Numbered from the stretch's first letter, positions 39,192 to 51,368 are shown. The stretch: 64,000 bases of DNA from Pseudoxanthomonas sp. z9 (GCF_006542425.1 NZ_VFID01000003.1:62001-126000); one strand, 5' to 3'. The notes: generated by a model not told the origin, from the sequence alone. A program made the numbers and translations.

Positions 39192-39965
39192 TCAGCGGTT
39201 CGCGCCCTGCGCGTCGGGACGCCAGGTGATGAGCCGGCCTTCGGCGATGTCGAGGATGCGATCGATCACCAGGACGAACATCGCCAGGATGACGATGCCG
39301 GCGAACACGCCGACCGCGTTGAAGTTCCCTTCGGCCTGGGCGATCAGATAGCCCAGCCCCGCCGAAGCACCGAGATACTCACCGATGATCGCGCCCACCA
39401 CCGCGAAACCCACGGAGGTGCGCAGCGAGGACAGGATCCAGCTCGCGGCGGCCGGAAAATACACATGGCGGAGCAGATCACGCCGGCTGGCCCCGAGGAT
39501 ACGCGCATTCGCCAGCACGGTGGGATTGACCTCGCGCACGCCCTGCATCGCGTTGAAGAAGGTGATGAAGAACACCAGCGTCACCGCCAGCGCCACCTTC
39601 GACCACAGTCCCAGGCCCAGCCACAGCACGAAGATCGGCGCCAGCACCACCCGCGGAATCGCGTTGAAGCTCTTGATGAAGGGATCCAGGATTCGCGCCG
39701 CGGTCCGGTTCAATCCCAGCCAGACGCCGCCGACCACGCCCAGCACGGTGCCGATGACATAGCCCAGCGCGGTCTCGGTCAGGGTCACCGACACATGTTT
39801 GTAGAAACCGGTATCGCTCAACCATTCGTACATCTGCCCAACGATGTCCCAGGGCGCCGGGAAGAAGAACGGATCGATGATCCGTGTGGCCACGCCGGCC
39901 TGCCAGCCCCCGAACACCACCACCACCAGGGCGGCCTGGATCAGCCGCTCAGTCCCCGTACGCAT
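39192..39965 (-). CDS. ABC transporter permease (SsuC/TauC-like)
   Basis: A 257-aa inner-membrane permease with about six helices. The EAA-type loop is NPTVLANARILGASRRDLLRHVYFPAA, followed by SLRTSVGFAVVGAIIGEYLG, a very characteristic segment of the nitrate/sulfonate/taurine (NitT/TauT) family. The start overlaps the ATPase stop by 17 nt. With the ATPase and lipoprotein genes it forms a complete importer. The substrate is not readable from the permease. Confidence 0.9.
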   Translation of the reverse strand: MRTGTERLIQAALVVVVFGGWQAGVATRIIDPFFFPAPWDIVGQMYEWLSDTGFYKHVSVTLTETALGYVIGTVLGVVGGVWLGLNRTAARILDPFIKSFNAIPRVVLAPIFVLWLGLGLWSKVALAVTLVFFITFFNAMQGVREVNPTVLANARILGASRRDLLRHVYFPAAASWILSSLRTSVGFAVVGAIIGEYLGASAGLGYLIAQAEGNFNAVGVFAGIVILAMFVLVIDRILDIAEGRLITWRPDAQGANR

Positions 39966-40797
39966 AGCTTTTCTCCACTTCGCCCCGCAGGCAGGCCCAG
40001 ATGTCGCGATACAGATCGGTGAAGCGCGGATCCAGCTTGATCTCGGCCACGTTGCGCGGCCGTTCCAGCGGCACGTGAAAACTCTCCACCACCCGGCTGC
40101 CGGGCCCCGACGCCAGCACCACCACCCGATCGCCCAGGGCAATGGCTTCTTCCAGATCATGGGTAATCAGGATCACCGAGCGCCGATCCTCCTGCCACAG
40201 GCGCAGCAGTTCGTTCTGCATGAGGTGGCGGGTATGGATGTCCAGCGCCGAGAACGGCTCGTCCATCAGGATCACCTTGGGCTTCACGATCAGCGCCTGC
40301 GCCATCTGCACGCGCTTGCGCTGTCCACCCGAAAGCTGGTGCGGGTAGCGGTTTTCGAAACCGGACAGTCCGACCTTGGCCAGCCAATCGCGCGCGCGCC
40401 GGCCCCGTTCGACTGCGGGCACGCCGCGGAAACGCAGGCCCAGTTCGACGTTTTCCAGCGCGGTCTTCCACGGCAGCAGCGCGTCCTGCTGAAACAGGTA
40501 GCCCACGCTGTCCTGCACACCGGCCACCACGCGGCCGTCGATGGCCACGCCGCCCGACGCCGGCGCCAACAAGCCCGCCACCGCATTGAGGATGGTGCTC
40601 TTGCCGCAGCCCGTGGGGCCGACGATGGCGAGGAACTCGCCGTCACCCACCCGGATGTCGACATCGCGCACCGCGACGAAGTCGCCGAACGCCATCGTCA
40701 TCCGCTCGATCGCGACCATCGTGCGTGCCGGTTCGGCGACCGTGACCGCCGCCGGTGGCGCCTCCTGGCGCGGACGCGCCTGTGCAACTGCTGTCAT
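39949..40797 (-). CDS. ABC transporter ATP-binding protein (NitT/TauT type)
   Basis: A 282-aa ATPase. Walker A is GPTGCGKSTILNAVAGLL, Q-loop LFQQDALLPW, signature LSGGQRKRVQMAQAL, Walker B VILMDEPFSALD, and the switch His lies in LITHDLEEA. A 30-residue Ala/Pro-rich N-terminal extension precedes the domain; an internal start is possible. It lies between the lipoprotein gene (25-nt gap) and the permease (overlap). Confidence 0.92.
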   Translation of the reverse strand: MTAVAQARPRQEAPPAAVTVAEPARTMVAIERMTMAFGDFVAVRDVDIRVGDGEFLAIVGPTGCGKSTILNAVAGLLAPASGGVAIDGRVVAGVQDSVGYLFQQDALLPWKTALENVELGLRFRGVPAVERGRRARDWLAKVGLSGFENRYPHQLSGGQRKRVQMAQALIVKPKVILMDEPFSALDIHTRHLMQNELLRLWQEDRRSVILITHDLEEAIALGDRVVVLASGPGSRVVESFHVPLERPRNVAEIKLDPRFTDLYRDIWACLRGEVEKSYAYGD

Positions 40798-40822
40798 GAC
40801 ATTGCCCTCCCAGACAAAAGTG

Positions 40823-41872
40823 TCAGTGTTTCGCCGAGTACGGCTCGACGAACCGGTTGGTATAGGTACGCGCCAGATCGACCTTGGTCGCGGCGACGTC
40901 GGCGTTGAACTCGCTGAGTACCGCCAGGGGCGTGGCCATGTCGGCTTCGTTGAAGCGGCCGTCCAGGGAGAAGATGGCGCGGGCCGCTTCCACCGCCTTG
41001 ACATAGGTGGCGCGGTCGCCGGAGACGTAGCTGTCGGGAAGCGCGGCGACGATGGCATCGGCGCTGCTCTCGGCGATGAACTTCAGGGCCCGCTGTTCGG
41101 CGCGGACGATCTTCGCGATGGCCCCGGGATTCGCGTCGATGAAGGACTGCTGCGCATACAGCACCGAGGTCGGATAGACGCCGCCGTAGACTTCGCGCGC
41201 GCCGGCATCGCTGCGCGCGTCGATGAGGATCCGACCGACCCCGCGCTCCTGGATCAGGGTCGCCGCCGGGTCGTAGTTGACCAGCAGATCCACCTTGCCC
41301 TGTTGCAGGGCGGCCACTGCGGCCGCGCCGGAACCCACGCCGATCAGCGACACTTCCGATACCGGGATGCCATGTCGCTCCAGGTAGTAGCGGACGAAGA
41401 AGTCCGAGGACGACCCCGGCGCGGTGATGCCCACGCGCGCGCCGCGGATGGTTTCGGGGCGGGCCGGGTCGAAGCGGCTGTCGTTGCCGCCGGCCAGCAC
41501 CAGTCCGGAATTGCGCGACAGCAGCACGAAGGCGGTGACCGCCTTGCCCTTGGCCTGCATCTGGATGGTGTGATCGTAGAAGCCCACCGCCACGTCGGTG
41601 GAACCGGCTACCAGCGCCTGCAGCACCTTGGAACCACCCTGGGCGAAGTTCTCCGTGCGTACTTTCAGACCTTCGTCGCTGAAATAACCCTGCGCGTCGG
41701 CGATGAAGAACGGCAGGTTGTTGAGGTTGTAGGAACCGACGCTGATGCGCACTTCCTGCTGGCCCTGCGCCGGCGTGCCGCCTTCCGCCCCGCCTCCCGG
41801 CGCGGATGCGCCACCACAACCACCCAACAGCAACAGCGCCGTCGCGCCGATACCCAGCATTGCCTTGTACAT
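40823..41872 (-). CDS. ABC transporter substrate-binding lipoprotein (NMT1/SsuA-like)
   Basis: A 349-aa lipoprotein. The signal peptide ends in lipobox LLLLGGC (Cys19). The mature protein is a type II periplasmic binding fold: RISVGSYNLNNLPFFIADAQ, GYFSDEGLKVRTENFAQGGS, ALVAGSTDVAVGFYDHTIQM, RVGITAPGSSSDFFVRYYLE. The GxxxSxxxALxAGxxDV pattern is that of nitrate/sulfonate/taurine and ThiY-like binding proteins. The ligand is not known; context with a PrpF-family isomerase suggests an organic acid. It is the first of the three ABC genes. Confidence 0.88.
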   Translation of the reverse strand: MYKAMLGIGATALLLLGGCGGASAPGGGAEGGTPAQGQQEVRISVGSYNLNNLPFFIADAQGYFSDEGLKVRTENFAQGGSKVLQALVAGSTDVAVGFYDHTIQMQAKGKAVTAFVLLSRNSGLVLAGGNDSRFDPARPETIRGARVGITAPGSSSDFFVRYYLERHGIPVSEVSLIGVGSGAAAVAALQQGKVDLLVNYDPAATLIQERGVGRILIDARSDAGAREVYGGVYPTSVLYAQQSFIDANPGAIAKIVRAEQRALKFIAESSADAIVAALPDSYVSGDRATYVKAVEAARAIFSLDGRFNEADMATPLAVLSEFNADVAATKVDLARTYTNRFVEPYSAKH

Positions 41873-41930
41873 GTTTTCCCCTCCCGGAGAGTTCGTGAAT
41901 CGAATACGACCGTCCGTGGTGCCAGTCGGC

Positions 41931-43046
41931 TCAGGCCGCCTGGCTGCGCCGCGCGTCCCGGCGCGGCGCGCCGGCGAACACCCGGCCTTCGAACAGGCGC
42001 CGCGCCGTACGCACGACGCTGACCACGACGGGCGCGTCCGGCGCCTCGCGCTCCAGTACCGCCTCCAGGCATCCGCCCGGATGTTCCAGCAGCAGCGGAC
42101 CCACGGCTTCCCGCCGTCCCGCCAGCGCGTGCGCGACGGTACCTGCGGTCACCGCGGCGGTCGCGATGCCGACAGCGCCGGTGATGGCCAGTGCGCTATG
42201 GCACTGATGCGGCATGAAGTAGCGCACCCGCAACGCCGCGCCGGAGTCCGGACGCGACAGCAGCACCGGCTTGGGAATCACCCGTTCGCCGGCGTCGGCG
42301 ATGCCCATCCGCTGGCCCGCCTCGACCCGGATGGCTTCCAGTCGGCGCAACAGCGCGGCGTCGGCATTCAACCGCGCCGGCGATTCGTCTCCCGACAGGC
42401 CCAGATCCGATGCCTGCATCAGCACCATTGGAATCGCGCAATCCACGCAACTCACGTCGACGCCATCGATCCTTTCGCGCGGCGCGCCGGTGGGCAACAG
42501 CGCGCCGGTCCGGGTTCCCGCCGCATCCAGGAACGACAGCGTGATCGGCGCGGCCTGCCCGGGAACCCCGGCGATACGGGTGTCGCCGCGATAGGACACC
42601 CTGCCCTGCGGGGTCTGCACGGTGGCGCGGATCAGCTTGCCGGTGTTGACGTTGTGGATGCACACCCGGGTCTGCGGGTGCCGGGCGGCGACCAGGCCGG
42701 CTTCGATCGCGAACGGCGCCACCGCCGCGAGCATGTTGCCGCAGTTGGGACTGGTGTCCACGACCTGGCGATCACTCACGACCTGCGCGAACAGATAGTC
42801 GACATCGGCATCCTGGCGACTGGCGCGATCCACGATGGCCACCTTGCTGGAGAGCGCGTTGCCGCCACCGATGCCGTCGATCTGGAGCGGATGCCCCGCC
42901 CCCATCACCGCCAGCAGGAGGCGATCGCGCAGCGCCGGTTCCGCAGGCAGATCCGACGCCAGGAAGAACGGACCCTTCGAGGTGCCGCCGCGCATGAGCA
43001 CGCAAGGCAGGCTGAGCAGGTCATTCGATTCGGCGACCGGATCCAT
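41931..43046 (-). CDS. PrpF/4-oxalomesaconate tautomerase family isomerase
   Basis: A 371-aa protein of the PrpF (aconitate isomerase) fold, two diaminopimelate-epimerase-like halves. Signatures: PCVLMRGGTSKGPFFLASDL, QIDGIGGGNALSSKVAIV, VDTSPNCGNMLAAVAPFAIE with Cys102, VDCAIPMVLM, and YFMPHQCHSALAITGA. Members isomerise double bonds in 2-methylaconitate, aconitate or 4-oxalomesaconate (GalD). It is the first gene of a minus-strand unit with the ABC transporter and divergent from a LysR gene. No gallate or propionate genes are nearby; two aconitase genes flank the island, so aconitate or a related tricarboxylate is a plausible substrate (inference). Confidence 0.85.
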   Translation of the reverse strand: MDPVAESNDLLSLPCVLMRGGTSKGPFFLASDLPAEPALRDRLLLAVMGAGHPLQIDGIGGGNALSSKVAIVDRASRQDADVDYLFAQVVSDRQVVDTSPNCGNMLAAVAPFAIEAGLVAARHPQTRVCIHNVNTGKLIRATVQTPQGRVSYRGDTRIAGVPGQAAPITLSFLDAAGTRTGALLPTGAPRERIDGVDVSCVDCAIPMVLMQASDLGLSGDESPARLNADAALLRRLEAIRVEAGQRMGIADAGERVIPKPVLLSRPDSGAALRVRYFMPHQCHSALAITGAVGIATAAVTAGTVAHALAGRREAVGPLLLEHPGGCLEAVLEREAPDAPVVVSVVRTARRLFEGRVFAGAPRRDARRSQAA

Positions 43047-43137
43047 GCAAAAATCACATTAATTCAAGAACATGATTCGATACTGGCATGGGCACGGCCG
43101 ATTTGAGAATTGCAAATTTTTCGATTATTGATAGGCC
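43047..43137. promoter_or_regulatory. Divergent promoter region prpF-like/LysR
   Basis: A 91-bp AT-rich gap (for example ATTGCAAATTTTTCGATTA) between the divergent isomerase and LysR genes. It is the natural target of the LysR protein. T-N11-A candidates exist but none is distinctive. Confidence 0.5.
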
Positions 43138-44037
43138 ATGAGCATCAATTGCGAAATCCTCGACCTGCGTGCATTCCTGTTGGTGAGCGAAACCCGCAGC
43201 TTCCATCGCGCCGCGGAAACCCTGCATCTTTCCCAGCCCGCGCTCAGCCGGCGCATCCAGAAGCTCGAACAGAACGTCGGTGCCCCCTTGCTGGAGCGGA
43301 CCACCCGCCATGTCGTGCCGACAGCGCTCGGACAGGATCTGCTGCCGCTGGTGAGGCGACTCATCGAAGAGTTCGACGGCTCGCTGTTTTCGTTGCGCGG
43401 CAGTGACCAGCATCGCGGCGGGCAAGTCACCATCGCCTGCCTGCCGACCGCGGCGTTCTACTTCCTGCCCAGCGTCATCGCGCGCTTCCAGCAGGATCAT
43501 CCGCAGGTACGCTTCCGCATCCTGGATCTGCCGGCCACCGAGGGCCTGCAGGCGGTGGAGCGCGGCGAAGTCGAGTTCGGCATCAACTTCATGGGTGCTT
43601 CGGATCCGGATCTGGTGTTCGACGCCCTGGTCGAGGATCCTTTCGTGCTGGCGTGCCGGCGCGATCATCCGCTCGCCCGCAAGCGCAAGGTGAGCTGGAG
43701 CGACCTGGCGCCGCATCGGCTCATCACCGTGCACCGCACCAGCGGCAACCGCACGCTGCTCGATGGCGCGCTTGCGCGCGAGAACCTGCGGCTGAACTGG
43801 TTCTACGAAGTCACCCACCTGTCCACCTCGCTCGGACTGGTCGAAGCCGGTGTCGGCATCTCGGTGCTGCCGAAGATGGCCACGCCGCGCGGCGAACATG
43901 CGATCCTGGTGACGCGCCCGCTCGCCAATCCGGTGGTTTCGCGGACGATCGGCGTGGTGCGTCGACGCGGCGCGCAGCTGTCACCGGGCGCCGAGGAGTT
44001 CCTGCATACCCTCAAGCGCCTCTGGAAGGGAGGATAA
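43138..44037 (+). CDS. LysR-type regulator of the porin/ABC/isomerase island
   Basis: A 299-aa LTTR. The N-terminal HTH is LDLRAFLLVSETRSFHRAAE, then TLHLSQPALSRRIQKLEQNV. The effector domain includes VTIACLPTAAFYFLPSVIAR and DLVFDALVEDPFVLACRRDH. It is transcribed divergently from the PrpF-like gene, the standard layout for a pathway regulator whose co-inducer is a substrate of the operon. It ends about 210 nt before acnA. Confidence 0.9.
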   Translation: MSINCEILDLRAFLLVSETRSFHRAAETLHLSQPALSRRIQKLEQNVGAPLLERTTRHVVPTALGQDLLPLVRRLIEEFDGSLFSLRGSDQHRGGQVTIACLPTAAFYFLPSVIARFQQDHPQVRFRILDLPATEGLQAVERGEVEFGINFMGASDPDLVFDALVEDPFVLACRRDHPLARKRKVSWSDLAPHRLITVHRTSGNRTLLDGALARENLRLNWFYEVTHLSTSLGLVEAGVGISVLPKMATPRGEHAILVTRPLANPVVSRTIGVVRRRGAQLSPGAEEFLHTLKRLWKGG

Positions 44038-44246
44038 GCGTCCAGTCCATCCTCCCCTCGATCCCCTGGCAAGCCCTTTCCGGCAACACTGCGATCCACC
44101 ACCGGCCCTTGCCTGATTCCATCTGCAACACCATTTGAGGGACAATCCGGCGTGCCGCCCGCGGTTCCCCACGCCGGCGCCTGCGTCCCGCAAGCATTCG
44201 GTCCATGGCCGTTGCCATCGCCAGCATTCGCAAAGGAGCACCCCGC

Positions 44247-47006
<2,760 letters not shown>

Positions 47007-47058
47007 ACGAAACGGCGCCCGATGCTCCCGCGAGCTTCGGGCGCCCACGTCCTTCCTG

Positions 47059-48568
47059 CAGGAGCGACGTGAGTCGCGACGGCTACATACAGGTGGACGT
47101 ATTACGGTCGCGACTTACGTCGCTCCTACCGCCGGTGATTTTTCATGTGGGAGCGACGTCAGTCGCGAAGCGCTTGTGTTCCCGGCTATCGCGACTGACG
47201 TCGCTCCCACAAGATTGGGTCGTCGCTGACGGGTCGTGCTCCAGGATTCCGTGGCTTCCGCCTAGCGGTTGCCTGCTTCGATCAAGCTTGTTGGGATCCG
47301 GCGACGCGCTCTTCCCCGTAGGAGCGACGTGAGTCGCGACCGCGGCATGTAGGCGAGCTATTCCGGTCGCGACTTACGTCGCTCCTACCGCCGGTGATTT
47401 TTCATGTGGGAGCGACGTCAGTCGCGAAGCGCTTGTGTTCCCGGCTATCGCGACTGACGTCGCTCCCACAAGATTGGGTCGTCGCTGACGGGTCGTGCTC
47501 CAGGATTCCGTGGCTTCCGCCTAGCGGTTGCCTGCTTCGATCAAGCTTGTTGGGATCCGGCGACGCGGTCTTCCCCGTAGGAGCGACGTGAGTCGCGACC
47601 GCGGCAGGTAGGCGAGCTATTCCGGTCGCGGCTGACGTCGCTCCTACCGCCGGTGATTTTTCATGTGGGAGCGACGTCAGTCGCGAAGCGCTTGTGTTCC
47701 CGGCTATCGCGACTGACGTCGCTCCCACAAGATTGGGTCGTCGCTGACGGGGCGTGCTCCGGGATTCCGCGGTTTCCGCCTGGCGGTTGCCTGCTTCGGT
47801 AAAGCTTGTTGGGATCCGGCGACGCGGTCTTCCCCGTAGGAGCGACGTGAGTCGCGACCGCGGCAGGTAGGCGAGCTATTCCGGTCGCGGCTGACGTCGC
47901 TCCTACCGCCGGTGATTTTTCATGTGGGAGCGACGTCAGTCGCGAAGCGCTTGTGTTCCCGGCTATCGCGACTGACGTCGCTCCCACAAGATTGGGTCGT
48001 CGCTGACGGGTCGTGCTCCAGGATTCCGTGGCTTCCGCCTAGCGGTTGCCTGCTTCGATCAAGCTTGTTGGGAGCCGGCGACGCGGTCTTCCCCGTAGGA
48101 GCGACGTGAGTCGCGACCGCGGCAGGTAGGCGAGCTATTCCGGTCGCGGCTGACGTCGCTCCTACCGCCGGTGATTTTTCATGTGGGAGCGACGTCAGTC
48201 GCGAAGCGCTTGTGTTCCCGGCTATCGCGACTGACGTCGCTCCCACAAGATTGGGTCGCCGCTGACGGGGCGTGCTCCGGGATTCCGCGGTTTCCGCCTG
48301 GCGGTTGCCTGCTTCGGTAAAGCTTGTTGGGATCCGGCGACGCGGTCTTCCCCGTAGGAGCGACGTGAGTCGCGACCGCGGCAGGTAGGCGAGCTATTCC
48401 GGTCGCGGCTGACGTCGCTCCTACCGCCGGTGATTTTTCATGTGGGAGCGACGTCAGTCGCGAAGCGCTTGTGTTCCCGGCTATCGCGACTGACGTCGCT
48501 CCCACAAGATTGGGTCGTCGCTGACGGGTCGTGCTCCGGGATTCCGCGGTTTCCGCCTGGCGGTTGCC
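47059..48568. repeat. Tandem array of about six 259-bp units built from REP-like palindromes
   Basis: The motif GGAGCGACGTGAGTCGCGAC starts units at 47061, 47321, 47580, 47839, 48098 and 48357: a period of 259 nt (260 for the first). Each unit has two inverted pairs: TAGGAGCGACGTGAGTCGCG...CGTCGCTCCTA and GTGGGAGCGACGTCAGTCGCG...CGACTGACGTCGCTCCCAC. These pairs could fold into long hairpins, plus there is a unique spacer of about 110 nt. Two spacer variants exist (CAGGATTCCGTGGCTTCCGC versus CGGGATTCCGCGGTTTCCGC), ordered A-A-B-A-B-B'. The last unit is truncated. The palindrome core is the kind of REP element dispersed in xanthomonad genomes. Frames inside it encode repetitive peptides and are not genes. 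Confidence 0.92.
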
Positions 48569-48635
48569 GGTTTCGGGCGGGCTCGACGTGGCATCCGGAG
48601 ACAGGACCGGATTCGCCGGTCCGTGGGGACGTGCC

Positions 48636-49076
48636 ATGCGCGCATCGCTGTCATCCTGCTGGCTGTTGCTGCTTTCGGTTGCCTGGATCCCGGCTGCCCA
48701 TGCCGTCGAGATCACCGGCATGAAGGATTTCCCGAACCTGCAGGGCCGTTACGCGCCCGGCGGCGACTGCCAACGGCAGCCGAGAATCGCCATCGACGCG
48801 GGCGGTATGGCCTTCGAGGTCGAAGGACGCAATGAACGGGTGGCGCGCCTGGAATACGCGGCCAGCTACGGCGGCAATTTCTATGAAGGCAGCAGCCAGT
48901 GGTTCTTTCCGTTCGGGCGCGAAGGCGCCTATCCGGTGCTGATGACCTTCAACGCGGATGAGAAGCCGGGGGTGCTGACCGTGACGCCGCACGACGAGGG
49001 ATACACCGGTGGCTCCCCGCTGTCACCGCGCAACCGGGCGCTGGTCGCCGGCTCCCCCTACCTGCGTTGCCGTTGA
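48636..49076 (+). CDS. Small secreted protein, unknown function
   Basis: A 146-aa protein with a signal peptide (MRASLSSCWLLLLSVAWIPA, cleavage near AHAVE). The mature part has FPNLQGRYAPGGDCQRQPRI, GGMAFEVEGRN and SSQWFFPFGREGAYPVLMTF, and ends in AGSPYLRCR; the two mature Cys could form a disulphide. I recognise no family. The ATG at 48636 is chosen for the signal peptide; the frame is open further upstream into the repeat array, where it has no support. It sits between the repeat array and a convergent lipoprotein gene (10-nt gap). Confidence 0.65.
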   Translation: MRASLSSCWLLLLSVAWIPAAHAVEITGMKDFPNLQGRYAPGGDCQRQPRIAIDAGGMAFEVEGRNERVARLEYAASYGGNFYEGSSQWFFPFGREGAYPVLMTFNADEKPGVLTVTPHDEGYTGGSPLSPRNRALVAGSPYLRCR

Positions 49077-49086
49077 TCCGGTTGCA

Positions 49087-49575
49087 TCACGGGCCTGCCC
49101 GCCATTCGGCGTAATGGATCCGCCAATCGCCGCCCTCCCGGCGCCAGCCGGTGGTGACGTGATAGGACTGCGCGCTGTCCGGCAGCCAACGGCCGCGGCC
49201 GGAACCGGTCAGCAGCGCATCAAAACGAATGGTCGCGGTTTCGCCCTGCAGGCTGACTTCCAGCGGCCCCGTGGTCACTCCGACACTGTCGCGGGCCAGC
49301 AACTGCGCGCGCAGCAGGTTGTGCAACGCAGCACGATCCATGCCTCCGGGACCGGAGAAGTCGTCGGCGACGCCGTCCATCGCGTCGGCCGGCCGGCGCT
49401 GCTCGACCGCCTGCTGCAAGGCGGCGAATTGATCGCGCAATTGCTGCTCCGGCGAGCTCCGGCCGCACCCGGCCAGCGCCAGCATCACCGCCAGCAACGC
49501 GCCGGCCCATCCAGGCAACGCAGCATGCCATCGCGGCATCGGGATTACGCGCTTTGCACCCTTCGCCTTTTCCAT
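49087..49575 (-). CDS. Putative lipoprotein with NTF2/SnoaL-like domain
   Basis: About 162 aa. A lipobox LALAGC (Cys37 from this start) follows a hydrophobic segment. The mature part has SPEQQLRDQFAALQQAVEQR, DAMDGVADDFSGPGGMDRAA and a C-terminal beta-rich half ending WRREGGDWRIHYAEW. The pattern of helix, D-x-x-D-D-F and terminal W-R-I strands suggests a nuclear-transport-factor-2-like fold, common in periplasmic lipoproteins. An internal ATG at 49539 gives a more typical lipoprotein signal. A much longer frame upstream lies antisense to rpfB and is not coding. Divergent from rpfB. Confidence 0.65.
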   Translation of the reverse strand: MEKAKGAKRVIPMPRWHAALPGWAGALLAVMLALAGCGRSSPEQQLRDQFAALQQAVEQRRPADAMDGVADDFSGPGGMDRAALHNLLRAQLLARDSVGVTTGPLEVSLQGETATIRFDALLTGSGRGRWLPDSAQSYHVTTGWRREGGDWRIHYAEWRAGP

Positions 49576-49671
49576 CCGGAACGGTATGCTCCCTGTCGTG
49601 GACCCCACGCGGCGCGCAGGCGCCGACACTGCAAACATACCCGAAGCATGGCCCTGGGGAGGGAGTAGAAG

Positions 49672-51363
49672 ATGAGTCAAGACCGTCCGTGGTTCAAGAG
49701 CTATCCGGAAGGCGTTCCGCACGAGATTGATCTGGATGAGTACCGCTCCATCGTCTCGGTGCTGGATACGGCCATCGACCGTTACCGCAATCGTCCGGCG
49801 TTCTCGAACTTCGGCAAGAGTCTGACCTATGGCGAGATCGACACCCTCAGCAAGCAGTTCGCCGCGTACCTGCTGGGCGAGCTGAAACTGAAGAAGGGCG
49901 ATCGCGTCGCGATCATGATGCCCAACTGCCTGCAGTACCCGGTCGCCATCTTCGGCGTGCTGCGTGCCGGATTGACGGTGGTCAACGTCAACCCGATGTA
50001 TACCCCGCGCGAACTGCGCCACCAGTTGTCGGATTCCGGCGCCAGCGTGCTGCTGGTCGTGGACAATTTCGGCAAGACCGTGCAGGAAGCCATTCCCGGC
50101 CTGACCTCGCTCAAGCAGGTCGTCACCACCGGCCTGGGCGATCTGCTGGGCTTCCCGAAGGGGCCGCTGATCAACTTCGTGCTGAAGTACGTCAAGAAGA
50201 TGGTGCCCGACTACGACATCGCCGGCACCGTCCGCTTCAAGGACACGCTCACCCTGGGCCGGCTGCACACCCTGCCCGAGATCGAGATCGCGCCGGAGGA
50301 CATCGCTTTCCTGCAGTACACCGGCGGCACCACCGGCGTGGCCAAGGGCGCGATGCTGACCCACCGCAACATGGTCGCCAACATGCAGCAGGCATCGGCC
50401 TGGATCGGCCGCGACGTCAAGGCCGACGGCGAGTTGATCGTCACTGCGCTGCCGCTGTACCACATCTTCGCGCTCACCGCGAACTGTCTGGTGTTCATGA
50501 AATTCGGCGCGTCCAACCACCTGATCACCAATCCGCGCGACATGCCGAACTTCGTCAAGGAGATCAGCAAGATCCAGTTCACCGCGATCACCGGCGTCAA
50601 CACGCTGTTCAACGGCCTGCTGAACACGCCCGGCTTCGACCAGGTCGATTTCTCGCGCCTGCACCTGACCCTGGGCGGCGGCATGGCGGTGCAGCGCGCC
50701 GTGGCCGATCGCTGGAAGAAGGTCACCGGGATTACCCTGGTGGAAGCCTACGGCCTGACCGAGACCGCGCCGGCGGCCTGCATCAACCCGATGGATCTGA
50801 AGGATTACAACGGCGCCATCGGCCTGCCCATCCCCTCCACCGATGCCTGCCTCAAGGACGACGACGGCAACCTGGTCGCGCTCGGCGAAGTCGGTGAACT
50901 GTGCATCAAGGGACCGCAGGTGATGCGCGGCTACTGGCAACGTCCGGAGGAAACCGCCAAGGTCGTCGACGCCGACGGCTGGCTGCATACCGGCGACATG
51001 GCCAAGATGGATGCCGATGGCTTCTTCTATATCGTCGACCGCAAGAAGGACATGATCCTGGTCTCCGGCTTCAATGTGTACCCGAACGAAGTGGAGGACG
51101 TCATCGCCGGCCTGGAAGGCGTGCTGGAAGTGGCCGCCATCGGCGTCCCGGACGAACGCTCGGGCGAGGCGGTCAAGGTGTTCGTGGTCAAGAAGGACCC
51201 GGCCCTGACCGAGGAGAAGATCAAGGCGTATTGCCGGGACAACCTGACCGGCTACAAGCAGCCCCGTTACATCGAGTTCCGGACCGAACTCCCGAAGACC
51301 AATGTCGGGAAAATCCTCCGCAAGGAGCTCCGGGACCCGCCCCAGACCGGGGCCACCCGCTGA
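49672..51363 (+). CDS. rpfB: Long-chain fatty acyl-CoA ligase RpfB (FadD)
   Basis: A 563-aa ANL-superfamily enzyme. AMP-binding motif LQYTGGTTGVAKGAMLTHRN, VEAYGLTETAPA, adenylation motif GWLHTGDMAKMDADGFFYIV then DRKKDMI, and the C-terminal catalytic Lys region near KTNVGKILRKELRD. In xanthomonads rpfB directly precedes the DSF synthase gene and is implicated in fatty-acid activation and DSF turnover. Starts with GGAGGGAGTAGAAG before ATG, a strong ribosome-binding site. An intrinsic terminator follows the stop, so rpfF has its own promoter. Confidence 0.95.
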   Translation: MSQDRPWFKSYPEGVPHEIDLDEYRSIVSVLDTAIDRYRNRPAFSNFGKSLTYGEIDTLSKQFAAYLLGELKLKKGDRVAIMMPNCLQYPVAIFGVLRAGLTVVNVNPMYTPRELRHQLSDSGASVLLVVDNFGKTVQEAIPGLTSLKQVVTTGLGDLLGFPKGPLINFVLKYVKKMVPDYDIAGTVRFKDTLTLGRLHTLPEIEIAPEDIAFLQYTGGTTGVAKGAMLTHRNMVANMQQASAWIGRDVKADGELIVTALPLYHIFALTANCLVFMKFGASNHLITNPRDMPNFVKEISKIQFTAITGVNTLFNGLLNTPGFDQVDFSRLHLTLGGGMAVQRAVADRWKKVTGITLVEAYGLTETAPAACINPMDLKDYNGAIGLPIPSTDACLKDDDGNLVALGEVGELCIKGPQVMRGYWQRPEETAKVVDADGWLHTGDMAKMDADGFFYIVDRKKDMILVSGFNVYPNEVEDVIAGLEGVLEVAAIGVPDERSGEAVKVFVVKKDPALTEEKIKAYCRDNLTGYKQPRYIEFRTELPKTNVGKILRKELRDPPQTGATR

Positions 51364-51368
51364 AATCG

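Noticed and set aside
47059-48568. Possible CRISPR array
   Set aside because: The repeat unit is about 259 bp with internal palindromes and non-unique spacers, and no cas genes are nearby.
47394-48721. Several repeated open frames (peptides like VGATSVAIAGNTSASR) inside the tandem array
   Set aside because: They arise from translation of REP palindromes in both directions, have no ribosome-binding sites and repeat with the 259-bp period.
49576-50988. In-frame upstream extension of the lipoprotein gene to 633 codons
   Set aside because: The extension lies antisense to rpfB and would bury the lipoprotein signal; the start is placed at 49575.
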